Below, piece after piece: positions 36,487 through 45,587 of a DNA stretch of 64,000 bases. Numbering within the stretch: position 1 is the first letter of the stretch; each line of letters opens with the position of its first letter. Below the pieces are notes generated by a model. That model was given only the letters and a program-made list of their open reading frames with translations, ran no database searches and had not been told where the DNA came from. The stretch is from Prescottella agglutinans (GTDB lineage Bacteria > Actinomycetota > Actinomycetes > Mycobacteriales > Mycobacteriaceae), in contig NZ_RKLP01000015.1 in NCBI RefSeq assembly GCF_004011865.1, forward strand, positions 78,139-142,138, written 5' to 3'. The position numbers were made by a program, and so were the translations under genes.

Positions 36487-37194
36487 ATGGGTACGGATGG
36501 CAGGCAAGAGTCGGCTGCCGAGCAGGACCCCCGCAGGGCGCGGTCCCGGGCCCGGCTGCTCGACGCTGCGACGACCCTGCTGGCGAAGGGCGGCACCGAG
36601 GCGGTCACCATCGACGCCGTCACCAAGCTCGCCAAGGTGGCACGCGCGACGCTGTACCGACACTTCGACAGCGGCACCGAACTGGTGGCCGCGGCGTTCG
36701 GGAAGCTCATGTCACCGGCCCCCGAGGTGGCCGTCTCCGGCGACCTGCGCGAGCAGCTCATAGAACTGTTGACCGTCCAGGCGCGGATGATCGAGGACGC
36801 GCCGATGCACATCACCGCGCTGTGCTGGCTGGGGATGGGGCCCGCGCTCGACGACTACTCGAGTGCCTCGGATCTCCAGTCCGACGACCGGAGCGGCCAT
36901 GACCGGCCCGAGCTCAGGTCGCTGCGCGAACATGTCGTCGTGCAGTACCGGGCGGCGTTCGACCGTGTGCTCGGCTCCGACGAGGCGAAGGCCCGCCTCG
37001 GCGACTTCGACTACGACCTTGCGCTCGCACAACTGGTCGGGCCGCTCGTCTTCACGCGGCTGGCGACCCTGGCGCCGCTCGGGCCCGCCGCGTGTGTGCG
37101 GATCGTCGACGACTTCCTCGCGGCCCGGGCCGCTGACCGGGGCGAGACGCTCGAAGACCGGACAGCCGTGGAGACCGACGGTACCGTGGCCTGA
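36487..37194 (+). CDS. TetR-family regulator
   Basis: The 235-aa protein has an N-terminal TetR helix-turn-helix (RARLLDAATTLLAKGGTEAVTIDAVTKLAKVARATLYRHFDSGTEL in outline, about 20-65) and a ligand domain with an ALCWLGMGPALDDY segment. It is divergent from the MFS exporter and is its likely repressor. In the 73-bp gap I see repeated cgtagg sequences but no clean palindrome. Confidence 0.9.
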   Translation: MGTDGRQESAAEQDPRRARSRARLLDAATTLLAKGGTEAVTIDAVTKLAKVARATLYRHFDSGTELVAAAFGKLMSPAPEVAVSGDLREQLIELLTVQARMIEDAPMHITALCWLGMGPALDDYSSASDLQSDDRSGHDRPELRSLREHVVVQYRAAFDRVLGSDEAKARLGDFDYDLALAQLVGPLVFTRLATLAPLGPAACVRIVDDFLAARAADRGETLEDRTAVETDGTVA

Positions 37195-37233
37195 GTCAGG
37201 GATCGAGCGTTTGTCACGAGGGAGGGGCACACG

Positions 37234-37338
37234 ATGATCACGAACGCACTCAACTGGATTCTCAATGTGGTCGGCACCGGTTCGGCCGGCAGCAGCGGCT
37301 ACCAGATTCCCCAGGGCAGCTTGCCGAACGGCAGCTGA
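37234..37338 (+). CDS. 34-aa SAGSSG-family short peptide (copy 2)
   Basis: The ATG follows gagggagggg by about eight bases and opens a 34-codon gene. The peptide begins MITNALNWILNVVGTG, then SAGSSG and a Gln/Pro/Ser/Asn tail. It matches the peptide at 18873-18986 in the order MI-T-N-L, ILN, SAGSSG, polar tail. It lies 39 bases after the TetR gene on the same strand and ends four bases before the convergent adenylate cyclase stop. It has no charged residue, so a secreted, membrane-surface or self-assembling role is conceivable. The family is not one I recognise. Confidence 0.68.
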   Translation: MITNALNWILNVVGTGSAGSSGYQIPQGSLPNGS

Positions 37339-37341
37339 CCC

Positions 37342-38394
37342 TCAGGCGTCCGCACCGGGGCCGGGGCGCAGCGCGAACGCGCGTAGTCGGTTGTAGCCGC
37401 GGACCCGGAGCGGGCGCAACGATCTGAGTTCCATGCCCGCGCCCTGCGCGGGGTCCTCCCGCAGGGCCGCGGCCAGGTCCGCGTCGACCAGCACGGTCCC
37501 GGGCCGCGCCGCGGTCGTCAGGCGCGCGGCGATGTTCACCACCGCCCCGAACAGGTCACCGAAGCGAACCAGGACGGGGCCGTGCGCGAGCCCCACCCGC
37601 AGGTCGGGCAGCCCCGGGTCGCTGCGCGTCGTGTCCTGCAGCGCGAGGGCGATCCGGGCGGCGTCCGCGGCGTGCTCGGCCGCGAACATCACTTCGTCGC
37701 CGACGTTCTTGATCACCCACCCGCCGCCCTGGGCGATGACGGCTGTGGTGCGTGATTCGAACTCCTCGAGCAGTGTGCTCAACTCGTCGACGCCGATCCG
37801 CCGGGTGAGGCTCGTGTAGCCGACCATGTCGGCGAACCCGACGGCGAGAGTCCGGTGGGTGGTGTCCTCGCCGACGCTGCCGGCCCGACGCGCGGTGGCC
37901 GCGGCGAGGTGTCGCCGCCACACGTACGACTGGAGTGCCTCGACGGTGGGCAACAGTTGCGACGTGAGTGTGCCGACCGCGCCGCGCAATGACTCCTCGT
38001 CCATGGCGCCCGCGCCGCCGTGCGCGGCCGCCAATCCTTCCGCCAGGCGCGCGTTGAGGACCGCGACCTGCCACTCCGCCAGGCGGGACATCGACTGCCC
38101 GAGTGCCCGGGTGGCCGCGACCGCGGCATCCGCGGCGAGGGCGCCGCCGTCGACGAACCCCACGAGTGCCCGCAGTGCGGCGGCGTCGCCGTCGGTGAAC
38201 ATGACGGCGTCCGGGTCGGTGTCGATCGCGAAGCCCATCGACACCCACAGTCGCTGCGCGCGATCCAGCGGAACCCCGGCGAGTTCGGCGACCTGTTCCC
38301 TGGTGTAGCGGCGCGGACCGCCCAGCAGCGTCTGCTCGACCTCGGACTGGATGAGGCCGAGCACGGCCGGGTCGAGGTGCTCGGACAGGTCCAT
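37342..38394 (-). CDS. Class III adenylate cyclase with N-terminal regulatory domain
   Basis: The 350-aa protein has a helical N-terminal domain (1 to about 175) like the autoinhibitory, pH-responsive region of mycobacterial Rv1264-type cyclases, then a class III catalytic domain. Key residues are present: metal Asp189 in VGFADMVGYTS and Asp233 in NVGDEVMF, substrate Lys229 and Asp280 in FGDLFG, and transition-state Asn287 and Arg291 in NIAARL. It should make cAMP from ATP as a homodimer. The ATG at 38394 was chosen because homology begins there; upstream codons are in the divergent promoter gap. The region 38395-38550 separates it from the next gene. Confidence 0.9.
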   Translation of the reverse strand: MDLSEHLDPAVLGLIQSEVEQTLLGGPRRYTREQVAELAGVPLDRAQRLWVSMGFAIDTDPDAVMFTDGDAAALRALVGFVDGGALAADAAVAATRALGQSMSRLAEWQVAVLNARLAEGLAAAHGGAGAMDEESLRGAVGTLTSQLLPTVEALQSYVWRRHLAAATARRAGSVGEDTTHRTLAVGFADMVGYTSLTRRIGVDELSTLLEEFESRTTAVIAQGGGWVIKNVGDEVMFAAEHAADAARIALALQDTTRSDPGLPDLRVGLAHGPVLVRFGDLFGAVVNIAARLTTAARPGTVLVDADLAAALREDPAQGAGMELRSLRPLRVRGYNRLRAFALRPGPGADA

Positions 38395-38550
38395 GGCAGG
38401 CCCCCAATCGGTCTCGACCACCCGCGGATCGACCAGCGGGTCTGCTCTCGGGATGTTTCTACCGCGTCCTGGCCCGCAACGACTGTCGGAGGACTGTGGA
38501 AAGGTAGCCGATGCAAGAATTTTCTGTAGGTATTCAGGAGGAACCTCATC

Positions 38551-39333
38551 ATGCCGCCCCGCAGCCGCTCCGGTGTGCCGGATCACCTCACCGCGGAGAA
38601 CCTCGAAACGCTGGCTGCGGCCGTGGCCGAGGGCAAGCGCGCCACCGTCTATCTGCGCGAGGCCACCCCCAGCCTCGGTATCGACGCCGGTTGCTCGGCG
38701 AAAGTCGTTTCGGTGGAAGGGAACACGGTCCTCATTCGCCCGAAGGGGGTCAACGACGAACTCCCGTTCGAGGCGGAGGAACTACGTATGACGCGCACGG
38801 CGCCCGAGCCGGTCAAGCCCGCCCGGTCTGCCGCGCCGGCCCCGCGCAAGCCCGCACCGCGCACAGTCGCCCCGGCCCCGGCCCCGGCCCCGGCCCCGGC
38901 CCCGGCCCCGGCCCCGGCCGCGACCCCGGCGCCCGCACCTGTTGCCGCGCCGAAGCCTCCCGCCGCACCGAAGTCGGCGGTCGCTCCGACGGCGACCGTG
39001 GTTTCGCCGCCGGCCCAGGCGCCCGCACCCGCGTCGTCCGCGCGTCGGGCGAAGAAGCCGCAGGGCGGGGTGAGCGTCACGATCCATGCCGGTCCGGAGA
39101 ACGAGTGGACGGTCACCGTCGCACACGGCGCGAAGCGTCCGAGCAAGGCTGTTCCCGTCACCCCGGACGCGGTCGACCGCGCGATGCGTGAACTCGGCGA
39201 GCCCAGCGCGCTCGAGGCGGTCCAATCGGTCATTACCGCTGCTCGGGAGGCCGCGGAACAGCGAGTTGCCGCATTGGCGCAGGAACTCGAGGACGCCCGT
39301 CGGGCACTCGAGGCGCTCGGCGCGACGTCCTAG
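38551..39333 (+). CDS. Protein with Ala-Pro hinge and C-terminal coiled coil (DUF6319-like)
   Basis: The 260-aa protein has three parts. Residues 10-80 form a small domain beginning LTAENLETLAAAVAEGKRAT, with KVVSVEGNTVLIRPKG, resembling a domain common in actinobacteria and listed, as far as I recall, as DUF6319. Residues about 88-170 are a Pro/Ala/Lys-rich linker with an almost perfect Ala-Pro run. The C-terminus is charged and helical (REAAEQRVAALAQELEDARR), probably a coiled coil. The layout suggests a DNA- or envelope-associated structural protein; no enzyme motif is visible. ATG at 38551 follows aggagga. Confidence 0.82.
   Translation: MPPRSRSGVPDHLTAENLETLAAAVAEGKRATVYLREATPSLGIDAGCSAKVVSVEGNTVLIRPKGVNDELPFEAEELRMTRTAPEPVKPARSAAPAPRKPAPRTVAPAPAPAPAPAPAPAPAATPAPAPVAAPKPPAAPKSAVAPTATVVSPPAQAPAPASSARRAKKPQGGVSVTIHAGPENEWTVTVAHGAKRPSKAVPVTPDAVDRAMRELGEPSALEAVQSVITAAREAAEQRVAALAQELEDARRALEALGATS
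38870..38917 (+). repeat. CCCCGG hexanucleotide repeat
   Basis: About eight nearly perfect tandem copies of CCCCGG encode the Ala-Pro run. Six-base units keep the frame, so copy-number change would lengthen or shorten the linker without disrupting the protein. Confidence 0.85.
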
Positions 39334-39518
39334 TCGGCGATTAGGTGACGATCGGATCAAGGCAGCCCGAGGGCTGACTCCCGGGTGGGAAGGTTGCCGT
39401 TAGAGTGTCCCGCCACCTCGAGGGTGTGAGCCCCGAGGAGTGCAGGCAACAGGGTTGCGCAGGCATGTGGGCGGTGATCGACCGAATGGCACATTCACAG
39501 CGCCAACCGGAGGGTGAC

Positions 39519-40175
39519 ATGCTCAAGCGACTTTCCTTGATCTTCGCGGCACTGGCGGTCATCGCCGCCACACTCGGGATCGGAACCGCCACCGCCGCGC
39601 CGCCGAAGGCGGTCCTGGGTGGCGGGTCCGGGATCGTGATCGACAACATGTACGAGTGCACGCTCACCACCATCGGGCACGACAACGCCGGCCGACTCGT
39701 CGGCATCACGGCCGGGCACTGCGGTGACGCCGGTTCGACGGTCGTCCCCGAGGCGGCTCCCGACGCGGGTGTCGTCGGCCGTTTCGCGGTGTCCAACCAC
39801 GATTACGACTACGCGGTCATCGAATTCGACCCCGCGAAGGTCATGCCGGTGAACACGATCGGGGAGGTCACCATCACCGGCATCGGTAGCCCCGCCCAGT
39901 TCCCGGCGGTCGCCTGTAAGCAGGGACGCACCACCGGGCACACATGCGGCATCGTCTACGGAGACGTGCTGCAGTCGCAGGAGACGTGGACGCAGATGTG
40001 CGTCATCGAGGGCGACTCGGGATCCCCGGTCGTCGTCGGAACGACGCTCGTCGCCATGGTGAACGCCTATCTCGGGGTGGCGTGCCTCGGGCCGGAGCTC
40101 GGCACCAACATGGTGTCGATCATCAACAACATCAACGCGACAGGCGGCGTCGGGGCGGGCTTCAGGCCTATTTGA
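39519..40175 (+). CDS. Secreted S1-family serine protease
   Basis: The 218-aa protein has a signal peptide (MLKRLSLIFAALAVIAATLG then TATAA, cleavage near residue 27) and a trypsin-like domain. The catalytic triad is visible: His67 in ITAGHCG, Asp97 in HDYDYAVIEF and Ser167 in EGDSGSPVV. Cysteine pairs around the active site fit disulfides. It is smaller than streptogrisins because there is no long propeptide. ATG 39519 was chosen for its ggaggg and the signal peptide; upstream codons do not look coding. A hairpin follows the gene. Confidence 0.9.
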   Translation: MLKRLSLIFAALAVIAATLGIGTATAAPPKAVLGGGSGIVIDNMYECTLTTIGHDNAGRLVGITAGHCGDAGSTVVPEAAPDAGVVGRFAVSNHDYDYAVIEFDPAKVMPVNTIGEVTITGIGSPAQFPAVACKQGRTTGHTCGIVYGDVLQSQETWTQMCVIEGDSGSPVVVGTTLVAMVNAYLGVACLGPELGTNMVSIINNINATGGVGAGFRPI

Positions 40176-40205
40176 CGCATCGCCGCCACAGCGTTTTCCG
40201 GAACA

Positions 40206-40235
40206 GGTGCCGGACCCGATCTCGGGTCCGGCACC
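40206..40235 (+). terminator. Bidirectional terminator between protease and ilvD
   Basis: A 14-bp perfect stem (ggtgccggacccga, tcgggtccggcacc) with a minimal loop is followed by ttcc and lies between convergent genes. Confidence 0.8.
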
Positions 40236-40300
40236 TTCCGTGTGAAGGCGGAATCCGTCTCGCGGACGTCCTGATCCACCGGAGCCCTGTGCGGCGGGAA

Positions 40301-42007
40301 TCAGCCGCACACGGCGCCGTCGGAGGCGGACCCGACGAGCTTGGTGTACTTGGCCAGGACGCCGCGCGTGTAGCGCGGAGGCAGGGGCTCCCATCCGCTG
40401 CGGCGGGCGGCGAGTTCCTTCTCGTCGATCAGCAGGTCGAGGACGCCGTTCGCGACATCCAACCGGATCCGGTCACCGTCGCGGACGAACGCGATCGGCC
40501 CGGCGTCCACCGCCTCGGGCGCGACGTGCCCGACGCACAGGCCGGTGGTGCCGCCGGAGAACCGGCCGTCGGTCAGCAGCAGCACGTCCTTGCCGAGCCC
40601 GGCGCCCTTGATCGCCGCGGTGATCGCCAGCATCTCCCGCATGCCCGGTCCGCCCTTGGGGCCCTCGTAGCGGATCACGACGACGTCGCCGGCGGTGATG
40701 GTGCCGTCCTCGAGGGCGTCCATCGCGGCACGTTCGCGATCGAAAACCCGTGCTGTGCCCTCGAACACGGACGAATCGAACCCGGCGGACTTCACCACGG
40801 CGCCGCCGGGGGCGAGCGTGCCCTTCAGGATCGTGATGCCCCCGGTCGGATGGATCGGCGACGTGAGGGCGCGCAGCACCTTCCCGTCCGGGTCGGGCGG
40901 CGCGATCGCGGCGAGGTTCTCGGCGAGGGTGCGGCCGGTGACGGTGAGGCAGTCGCCGTGCAGCAGTCCGGCGTCGAGCAGCGACTTCATGATCACCGGG
41001 ACGCCGCCGATGCGGTCGACGTCGATCATCACGTGCCGGCCGAAGGGCTTGACGTCCGCCAGGTGCGGGACGCGCGCGCCGATGCGGGCGAAGTCGTCGA
41101 GCGTGAGCGGCACCTCGGCCTCGTGCGCGATCGCGAGCAGGTGCAGCACCGCATTGGTCGACCCGCCGAACGCCATGACGACCGCGATCGCGTTCTCGAA
41201 CGCCTCCTTGGTGAGGATGTCGGCGGTGGTGATGCCGCGGCGCAGCAACTCGACCACGGCCTGCCCGCTGCGCCGGGCGAATCCGTCCCGGCGGCGGTCG
41301 GTGGCCGGGGGCGCGGCGCTTCCGGGCAGCGACATGCCGAGCGCCTCCGCGGCGCACGCCATCGTGTTCGCGGTGTACATGCCGCCGCACGCGCCCTCGC
41401 CGGGGCAGATGGCGCGCTCGATCGCGTCGACGTCCTCGCGGCTCATCAGGCCGCGCGAGCACGCGCCGACCGCCTCGAAGGCGTCGATGATCGTGACTTC
41501 CTTCTCGGTGCCGTCGGACAGTTTCGCGACGCCGGGCAGGATCGATCCGGCGTAGAGGAACACGTTGGCGAGGTTCAGGCGCGCGGCCGCCATGAGCATC
41601 CCGGGCAGCGACTTGTCGCACCCCGCGAGCAGGACCGACCCGTCGAGCCGTTCGGCCTGCATCACCGTCTCGACGCTGTCGGCGATCACCTCCCGCGACA
41701 CGAGCGAGAAGTGCATACCCTCGTGCCCCATCGAGATGCCGTCCGAGACGGAGATGGTGCCGAACTCGAGCGGGTAGCCGCCGGCCGCGAATACCCCGTC
41801 CTTGCACGCGTCCGCCAACCGGTCGAGGGACAGATTGCACGGGGTGATTTCGTTCCACGACGATCCGATGCCGATCTGCGGCTTGTCCCAGTCGTCGTCC
41901 CCCATGCCGACTGCCCGCAGCATGCCGCGCGCGGCCGTCTTCTCGAGCCCGTCGGTGACGTCTCGACTGCGCGGCTTGATGTCCGGTGTGTTCTGCGAGT
42001 TGGTCAC
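40301..42007 (-). CDS. ilvD: Dihydroxy-acid dehydratase
   Basis: The 568-aa protein matches IlvD of branched-chain amino acid biosynthesis, which converts 2,3-dihydroxy-3-methyl acids to 2-oxo acids using an Fe-S cluster and Mg2+. Signatures are [24 protein letters not shown] (family signature with cluster Cys), [15 protein letters not shown], and the C-terminal [20 protein letters not shown]. The length is typical. It stands alone without other ilv genes, so it may be a housekeeping copy or a sugar-acid dehydratase paralogue; the signatures favour IlvD. Confidence 0.93.
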   Translation of the reverse strand: MTNSQNTPDIKPRSRDVTDGLEKTAARGMLRAVGMGDDDWDKPQIGIGSSWNEITPCNLSLDRLADACKDGVFAAGGYPLEFGTISVSDGISMGHEGMHFSLVSREVIADSVETVMQAERLDGSVLLAGCDKSLPGMLMAAARLNLANVFLYAGSILPGVAKLSDGTEKEVTIIDAFEAVGACSRGLMSREDVDAIERAICPGEGACGGMYTANTMACAAEALGMSLPGSAAPPATDRRRDGFARRSGQAVVELLRRGITTADILTKEAFENAIAVVMAFGGSTNAVLHLLAIAHEAEVPLTLDDFARIGARVPHLADVKPFGRHVMIDVDRIGGVPVIMKSLLDAGLLHGDCLTVTGRTLAENLAAIAPPDPDGKVLRALTSPIHPTGGITILKGTLAPGGAVVKSAGFDSSVFEGTARVFDRERAAMDALEDGTITAGDVVVIRYEGPKGGPGMREMLAITAAIKGAGLGKDVLLLTDGRFSGGTTGLCVGHVAPEAVDAGPIAFVRDGDRIRLDVANGVLDLLIDEKELAARRSGWEPLPPRYTRGVLAKYTKLVGSASDGAVCG

Positions 42008-42077
42008 GGCGCTGCTCCCAACGATCGATCGTCACGGATGGCGTGCTCTGGTCCATGTAACCACCGCACCGCACGTG

Positions 42078-42109
42078 ACGGGACGTCTCCGGTGAAGGAG
42101 ACGGCCCGT
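42078..42109 (-). terminator. Hairpin after the monooxygenase gene
   Basis: A 13-bp stem with one mismatch (42078-42090 with 42097-42109) lies just after the minus-strand monooxygenase stop and before ilvD. Confidence 0.5.
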
Positions 42110-42125
42110 CGATGCCGGGCATACG

Positions 42126-43760
42126 TCAGGCGAGTTCGGTGGTCGTGGTGAAGCCGCGGTAGCCGTCGGCCGCGATCCGTGCGCACAGGTCGCGGTAGGT
42201 GCCGACACCGCCGAGGTACGGCATGAAGATGCGCGGCTTGCCCGGCACGTTGGCGCCCAGGTACCAGGAGTCGGCCCGCATGTACAGGCTGGGCTCCGCG
42301 ATGGCCGTGACGTGCTCGACCCACTGGTCCTGTGCCTCGGCCGTCGCCTCCGCGAACCGGGCGCCGGTGTTGCGCATGTGGTCGAGGTAGCCGGCCACCC
42401 ACTCGACGTGCTGTTCGATCGAGACGACCACGTTCGAGAGCACCGACGGGCTGCCGGGCCCGGCCAGGACGAACAGGTTCGGGAACCCGGCGACCGCGAC
42501 ACCGAGGTAGGTGCGCGGGTCCGCCTCCCACGTCTCGCGCAGCGCGACACCGCCGCGTCCGCGGATGTCGATCGCGCCCAGCGCTCCGGTCATCGCGTCG
42601 AACCCGGTGGCGTAGACGATCATGTCGAGCTCGTGGACACCGGCGTCGGTGCGGACGCCCTCGGGGACGATCCGCTCGATCGGGGTGGCGCGCAGGTCGA
42701 CGAGGTCGACGTTCTCGCGGTTGAACGTCTCGTAGTAGTCGGTGCCGATGCACAGACGCTTGGTGCCCAGCGGATAGTCCTGGGGGCACAGTGCCTCCGC
42801 CGTGTCGGGGTCGGCGACCGTCGCGCGGATCTTGGCCCTCACGAACTCGGCCGCCGTCTCGTTCGCGTCGGCGTCGAGCATGATGTCGCCGAAGGTGGTC
42901 TGAAACGCGATCCCGCCTGCGGCCCAACGGCTCTCGTACTCCTTGGTCCGCACCTCCGGTGCCGTCTCGCGTGCCAGCCCGGCCGGCGGTGGGAGCAACC
43001 AGCCGCCGTGGGACTCCCGCAGGCGCTGCCGTCGCGCCGGGTAGTCGGCCTTGATCTCGGCGAGCTCTCCCGGCTCGAGCGGCCGGTTGCGGGCCGGGAC
43101 GACGAATCCCGGCGTGCGCTGGAACACCGTCAACCGGGCGGCCTCGGCCGCGATCACCGGGATCGCCTGCACCCCCGACGACCCGGTGCCGACGACGCCG
43201 ACCCGCTTGTCCGTGAAGTCGACGCCCTGCGCGGGCCAGTGCGCGGTGTGGTGGACCTCCCCGGTGAACGTGTCGCGGCCGTCGATGTCGGGAAGGCGTG
43301 CGGCCGAGAGCGGCCCGGTCGCCATGACGGCCCAGCGGGCGGTGACCGTGCCGGTACGGCCGTCTCCGGTGGTGGTGCCGACGGTCCACAGCCCGGACCG
43401 CTCGTCGAAGTGGGCGGACGTCACGCGGGTGCCGAACGTGATGTCCTCGCGCAGCCCGAACCGATCGGCGACGTGCTCGAGGTAGCGCAGGATCTCCGGC
43501 TGCGCGGGGAAGCGTTCGGTCCACTCCCAATCCTGCTGCAACGCGTCGTCGAACGAGTACGAGTAGTCGGCGCTGTCGACGTCGCAGCGCGCACCCGGGT
43601 AGCGATTCCAGTACCACGTGCCGCCCACGCCGTCGCCGGCCTCGAACAGCCGCACCGACACTCCGCGTTGCCGAAGGCTGTGCAGCGTGTACAGGCCGGC
43701 GAATCCGGCGCCCACGACGACCACGTCGTAGGAGTGCTCAGGAGGCGCGGTGTTCGGCAT
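42126..43760 (-). CDS. Type I Baeyer-Villiger flavin monooxygenase
   Basis: The 544-aa protein has FAD motif GAGFAG (17-22), NADPH motif GTGSSG (191-196) and the BVMO fingerprint FxGxxxHxxxWP at 165-176 (FTGEVHHTAHWP). It resembles cyclohexanone monooxygenase-type enzymes (also GTWYWNRYPGARCDVDS). It should insert oxygen next to a ketone to give an ester or lactone using NADPH and O2. The ATG at 43760 has gaggt upstream. It is divergent from a TetR gene that precedes an HSL-type esterase, a natural partner for hydrolysing the ester formed. Confidence 0.93.
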   Translation of the reverse strand: MPNTAPPEHSYDVVVVGAGFAGLYTLHSLRQRGVSVRLFEAGDGVGGTWYWNRYPGARCDVDSADYSYSFDDALQQDWEWTERFPAQPEILRYLEHVADRFGLREDITFGTRVTSAHFDERSGLWTVGTTTGDGRTGTVTARWAVMATGPLSAARLPDIDGRDTFTGEVHHTAHWPAQGVDFTDKRVGVVGTGSSGVQAIPVIAAEAARLTVFQRTPGFVVPARNRPLEPGELAEIKADYPARRQRLRESHGGWLLPPPAGLARETAPEVRTKEYESRWAAGGIAFQTTFGDIMLDADANETAAEFVRAKIRATVADPDTAEALCPQDYPLGTKRLCIGTDYYETFNRENVDLVDLRATPIERIVPEGVRTDAGVHELDMIVYATGFDAMTGALGAIDIRGRGGVALRETWEADPRTYLGVAVAGFPNLFVLAGPGSPSVLSNVVVSIEQHVEWVAGYLDHMRNTGARFAEATAEAQDQWVEHVTAIAEPSLYMRADSWYLGANVPGKPRIFMPYLGGVGTYRDLCARIAADGYRGFTTTTELA

Positions 43761-43857
43761 GGAGGTGACCTCGTTTCGTGGTGGGAGGGGAGGGTGCCAG
43801 TAGCATCGGTGCAGGTATCCCGCCGATCGGGCGGGGACGACGGGAGGCAAGGCGAGC

Positions 43858-44484
43858 GTGGGTGCAGGCGATCCGGACCGGTCCGACAGGCCGACGGTGC
43901 TCGACCCCGCGTCGTTGCCGAAGGGGCAGCGGGAGCGTCGTCAGCGCATCATCGATGCGGCCGGCGAGTTGTTGGTGGCCGACGACTTCGAGCGCATCCA
44001 GATCCGGGACGTCGCCGACCGTTCGGGGGTCGCCCTCGGAACCGTCTACCGCTACTTCGCGTCCAAGGAGCACCTCTACGCGGCGGTGCTCCGGGACTGG
44101 TCGGCGCGCGACCCCATCAAGCACGAAAATGCACCCGACCCCGAACTGCCGCCGTCCGAACGAATCCGGATCCGACTGCACCACTCGGTGCACCGGTTCG
44201 AGGAGTACCCGACCTATCTGCGCCTGCAGAACGTGCTGCGCCAGTCCACCGATCCGGTCGTGTGCGCGCTGTTCGCCGAGTTCTCCAGCCAGGCGCTCGC
44301 GTCCTATCGGGAGCAGTTGTTCGATCTGCCGGGGGAGGACGCGTCCGACATCGTCGCCATCGTGACCGCGGTGCTGACGCACGAACTGATCCTGTTCGGG
44401 CTGGGCCGGCAGGACATCGCGGAGGTCCATCGTCTGCTCGATCGCACGGTGGACCTGGTGTTCGGCCTGGATCCGAAGGGCTGA
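43858..44484 (+). CDS. TetR-family regulator
   Basis: The 208-aa protein begins with a polar arm and a TetR HTH (RQRIIDAAGELLVADDFERI and DVADRSGVALGTVYRYFASK, about 28-72). The C-terminal helical domain carries HHSVHRFEEYPTYLRLQNVL. GTG start at 43858 with gggagg nearby. It is divergent from the monooxygenase gene and upstream of the esterase/amidohydrolase operon, so it probably controls one or both. The gap 43761-43857 contains CCGATCGG (43823-43830), and a perfect dyad lies at 44586-44604. Confidence 0.9.
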   Translation: MGAGDPDRSDRPTVLDPASLPKGQRERRQRIIDAAGELLVADDFERIQIRDVADRSGVALGTVYRYFASKEHLYAAVLRDWSARDPIKHENAPDPELPPSERIRIRLHHSVHRFEEYPTYLRLQNVLRQSTDPVVCALFAEFSSQALASYREQLFDLPGEDASDIVAIVTAVLTHELILFGLGRQDIAEVHRLLDRTVDLVFGLDPKG

Positions 44485-44570
44485 GACGGCCACCGGCCGA
44501 GCGCGAGTCCTCAAGACCCCCAAGCGAAGTCCGAGGATCCCCGGCCCGGAAAGCAAAGCGGGTGTGACCG

Positions 44571-44604
44571 TTGTCATACGCGAAGACTAGAGTTAGATTC
44601 TAGT
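44571..44604 (+). promoter_or_regulatory. Leaderless promoter covered by an operator dyad
   Basis: TTGTCA (44571-44576), a 17-base spacer and TAGATT (44594-44599) form a near-consensus promoter. ACTAGA-N7-TCTAGT (44586-44604), a perfect inverted repeat, covers the -10. The expected transcription start is at or next to the ATG at 44607, and no ribosome binding site exists, so the esterase mRNA is probably leaderless and TetR-repressed. Confidence 0.6.
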
Positions 44605-44606
44605 TC

Positions 44607-45587
44607 ATGACAAGTGGTGTGGAGGAGACCCGAGCAGAACTGGACCCCGCCCTCCGGGCGGTGGCCGACGCGGTGGCGGGATCGGGGTTGCCGCCGATGG
44701 TCGAACTCGACCCGGACGGCGCCCGCCTGCGGATCTGCGGCACACTGCAGTCGTGCGCGGCAGGCCCCGAGGTCGACACCGTCACGACGTGCTCCGTGGG
44801 TGAGCACGTGACGGTGCGGATCTATCGTCCGCTCGTGCCCCGGCCGGTCGGCACCGTCGTCCATTTCCACGGGGGTGGCTGGGTCACAGGAGATCTCGAC
44901 TACGCCGACGCGACCTGCCGGGCCATCGCCGACCGGACCGGGGCCGCGGTCGTCAGTGCCGACTATCGACTCGCGCCGGAGGCCCGGTTTCCCGCGGCGG
45001 TCGACGACGCGATGGCCGTGTTGCGCTGGCTGGCGGCCGGACCCGCGGGGCTGGATCCGCGAATCGTGGTCACGGGCGACAGCGCCGGCGGAAACCTGGC
45101 CGCGGTCTGCGCGCAACTCGCACGCGGCGACGATCGGATCGAACTGGTCGGTCAGGTGCTCGTCTACCCGGTGGTCGACACGGACCTGAGCCGCGCGTCC
45201 TACGCCGCCAACTCCGGAATCTTCCTCGGCGCCAGGGAGATGCAGTGGTTCCTCGAGCACTACTGCCCCGACGCGACCGAGTGGACGTCGCCGCTCCTCG
45301 CGCCGGTCCGGGCGGCGGACCTGTCGGGTCTGCCGCCCGCGGTGGTGGTGGTCGGTGGCCACGACCCGCTTCTCGACGAGGGGCTCGAGTATGCCGAGCG
45401 ACTGGTCGCGAGCGGTGTCCCGGTGGAACTGCTGCGGTACCCCACGCTGCCGCACGGGTTCCTGCAGTTCACCGCGGTCTCGCCGGCGTCGGCGACCGCC
45501 CTCGGCGAGATCGCGGCCGCCGCGGCGCGGCTTCTCGAAGAGCATTCCGCGCAAGCTGATCCGACATCCGGAGGTGCTCATGCATGA
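44607..45587 (+). CDS. HSL-family esterase/lipase
   Basis: The 326-aa alpha/beta hydrolase belongs to the hormone-sensitive-lipase family. HGGGW (88-92) forms the oxyanion hole, GDSAGG holds nucleophile Ser159, Asp lies in GGHDPLLDEG and His in LPHGFL. It would hydrolyse esters of small alcohols or lactones. Next to a Baeyer-Villiger monooxygenase and a TetR gene, it probably acts on the ester product of that enzyme; this link is inferred from context. It overlaps the following amidohydrolase gene by eight bases. Confidence 0.92.
   Translation: MTSGVEETRAELDPALRAVADAVAGSGLPPMVELDPDGARLRICGTLQSCAAGPEVDTVTTCSVGEHVTVRIYRPLVPRPVGTVVHFHGGGWVTGDLDYADATCRAIADRTGAAVVSADYRLAPEARFPAAVDDAMAVLRWLAAGPAGLDPRIVVTGDSAGGNLAAVCAQLARGDDRIELVGQVLVYPVVDTDLSRASYAANSGIFLGAREMQWFLEHYCPDATEWTSPLLAPVRAADLSGLPPAVVVVGGHDPLLDEGLEYAERLVASGVPVELLRYPTLPHGFLQFTAVSPASATALGEIAAAAARLLEEHSAQADPTSGGAHA

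Noticed and set aside
38870..38917. Repeat array considered as CRISPR or minisatellite
   Set aside because: Units are six bases without spacers and lie in frame inside a gene.
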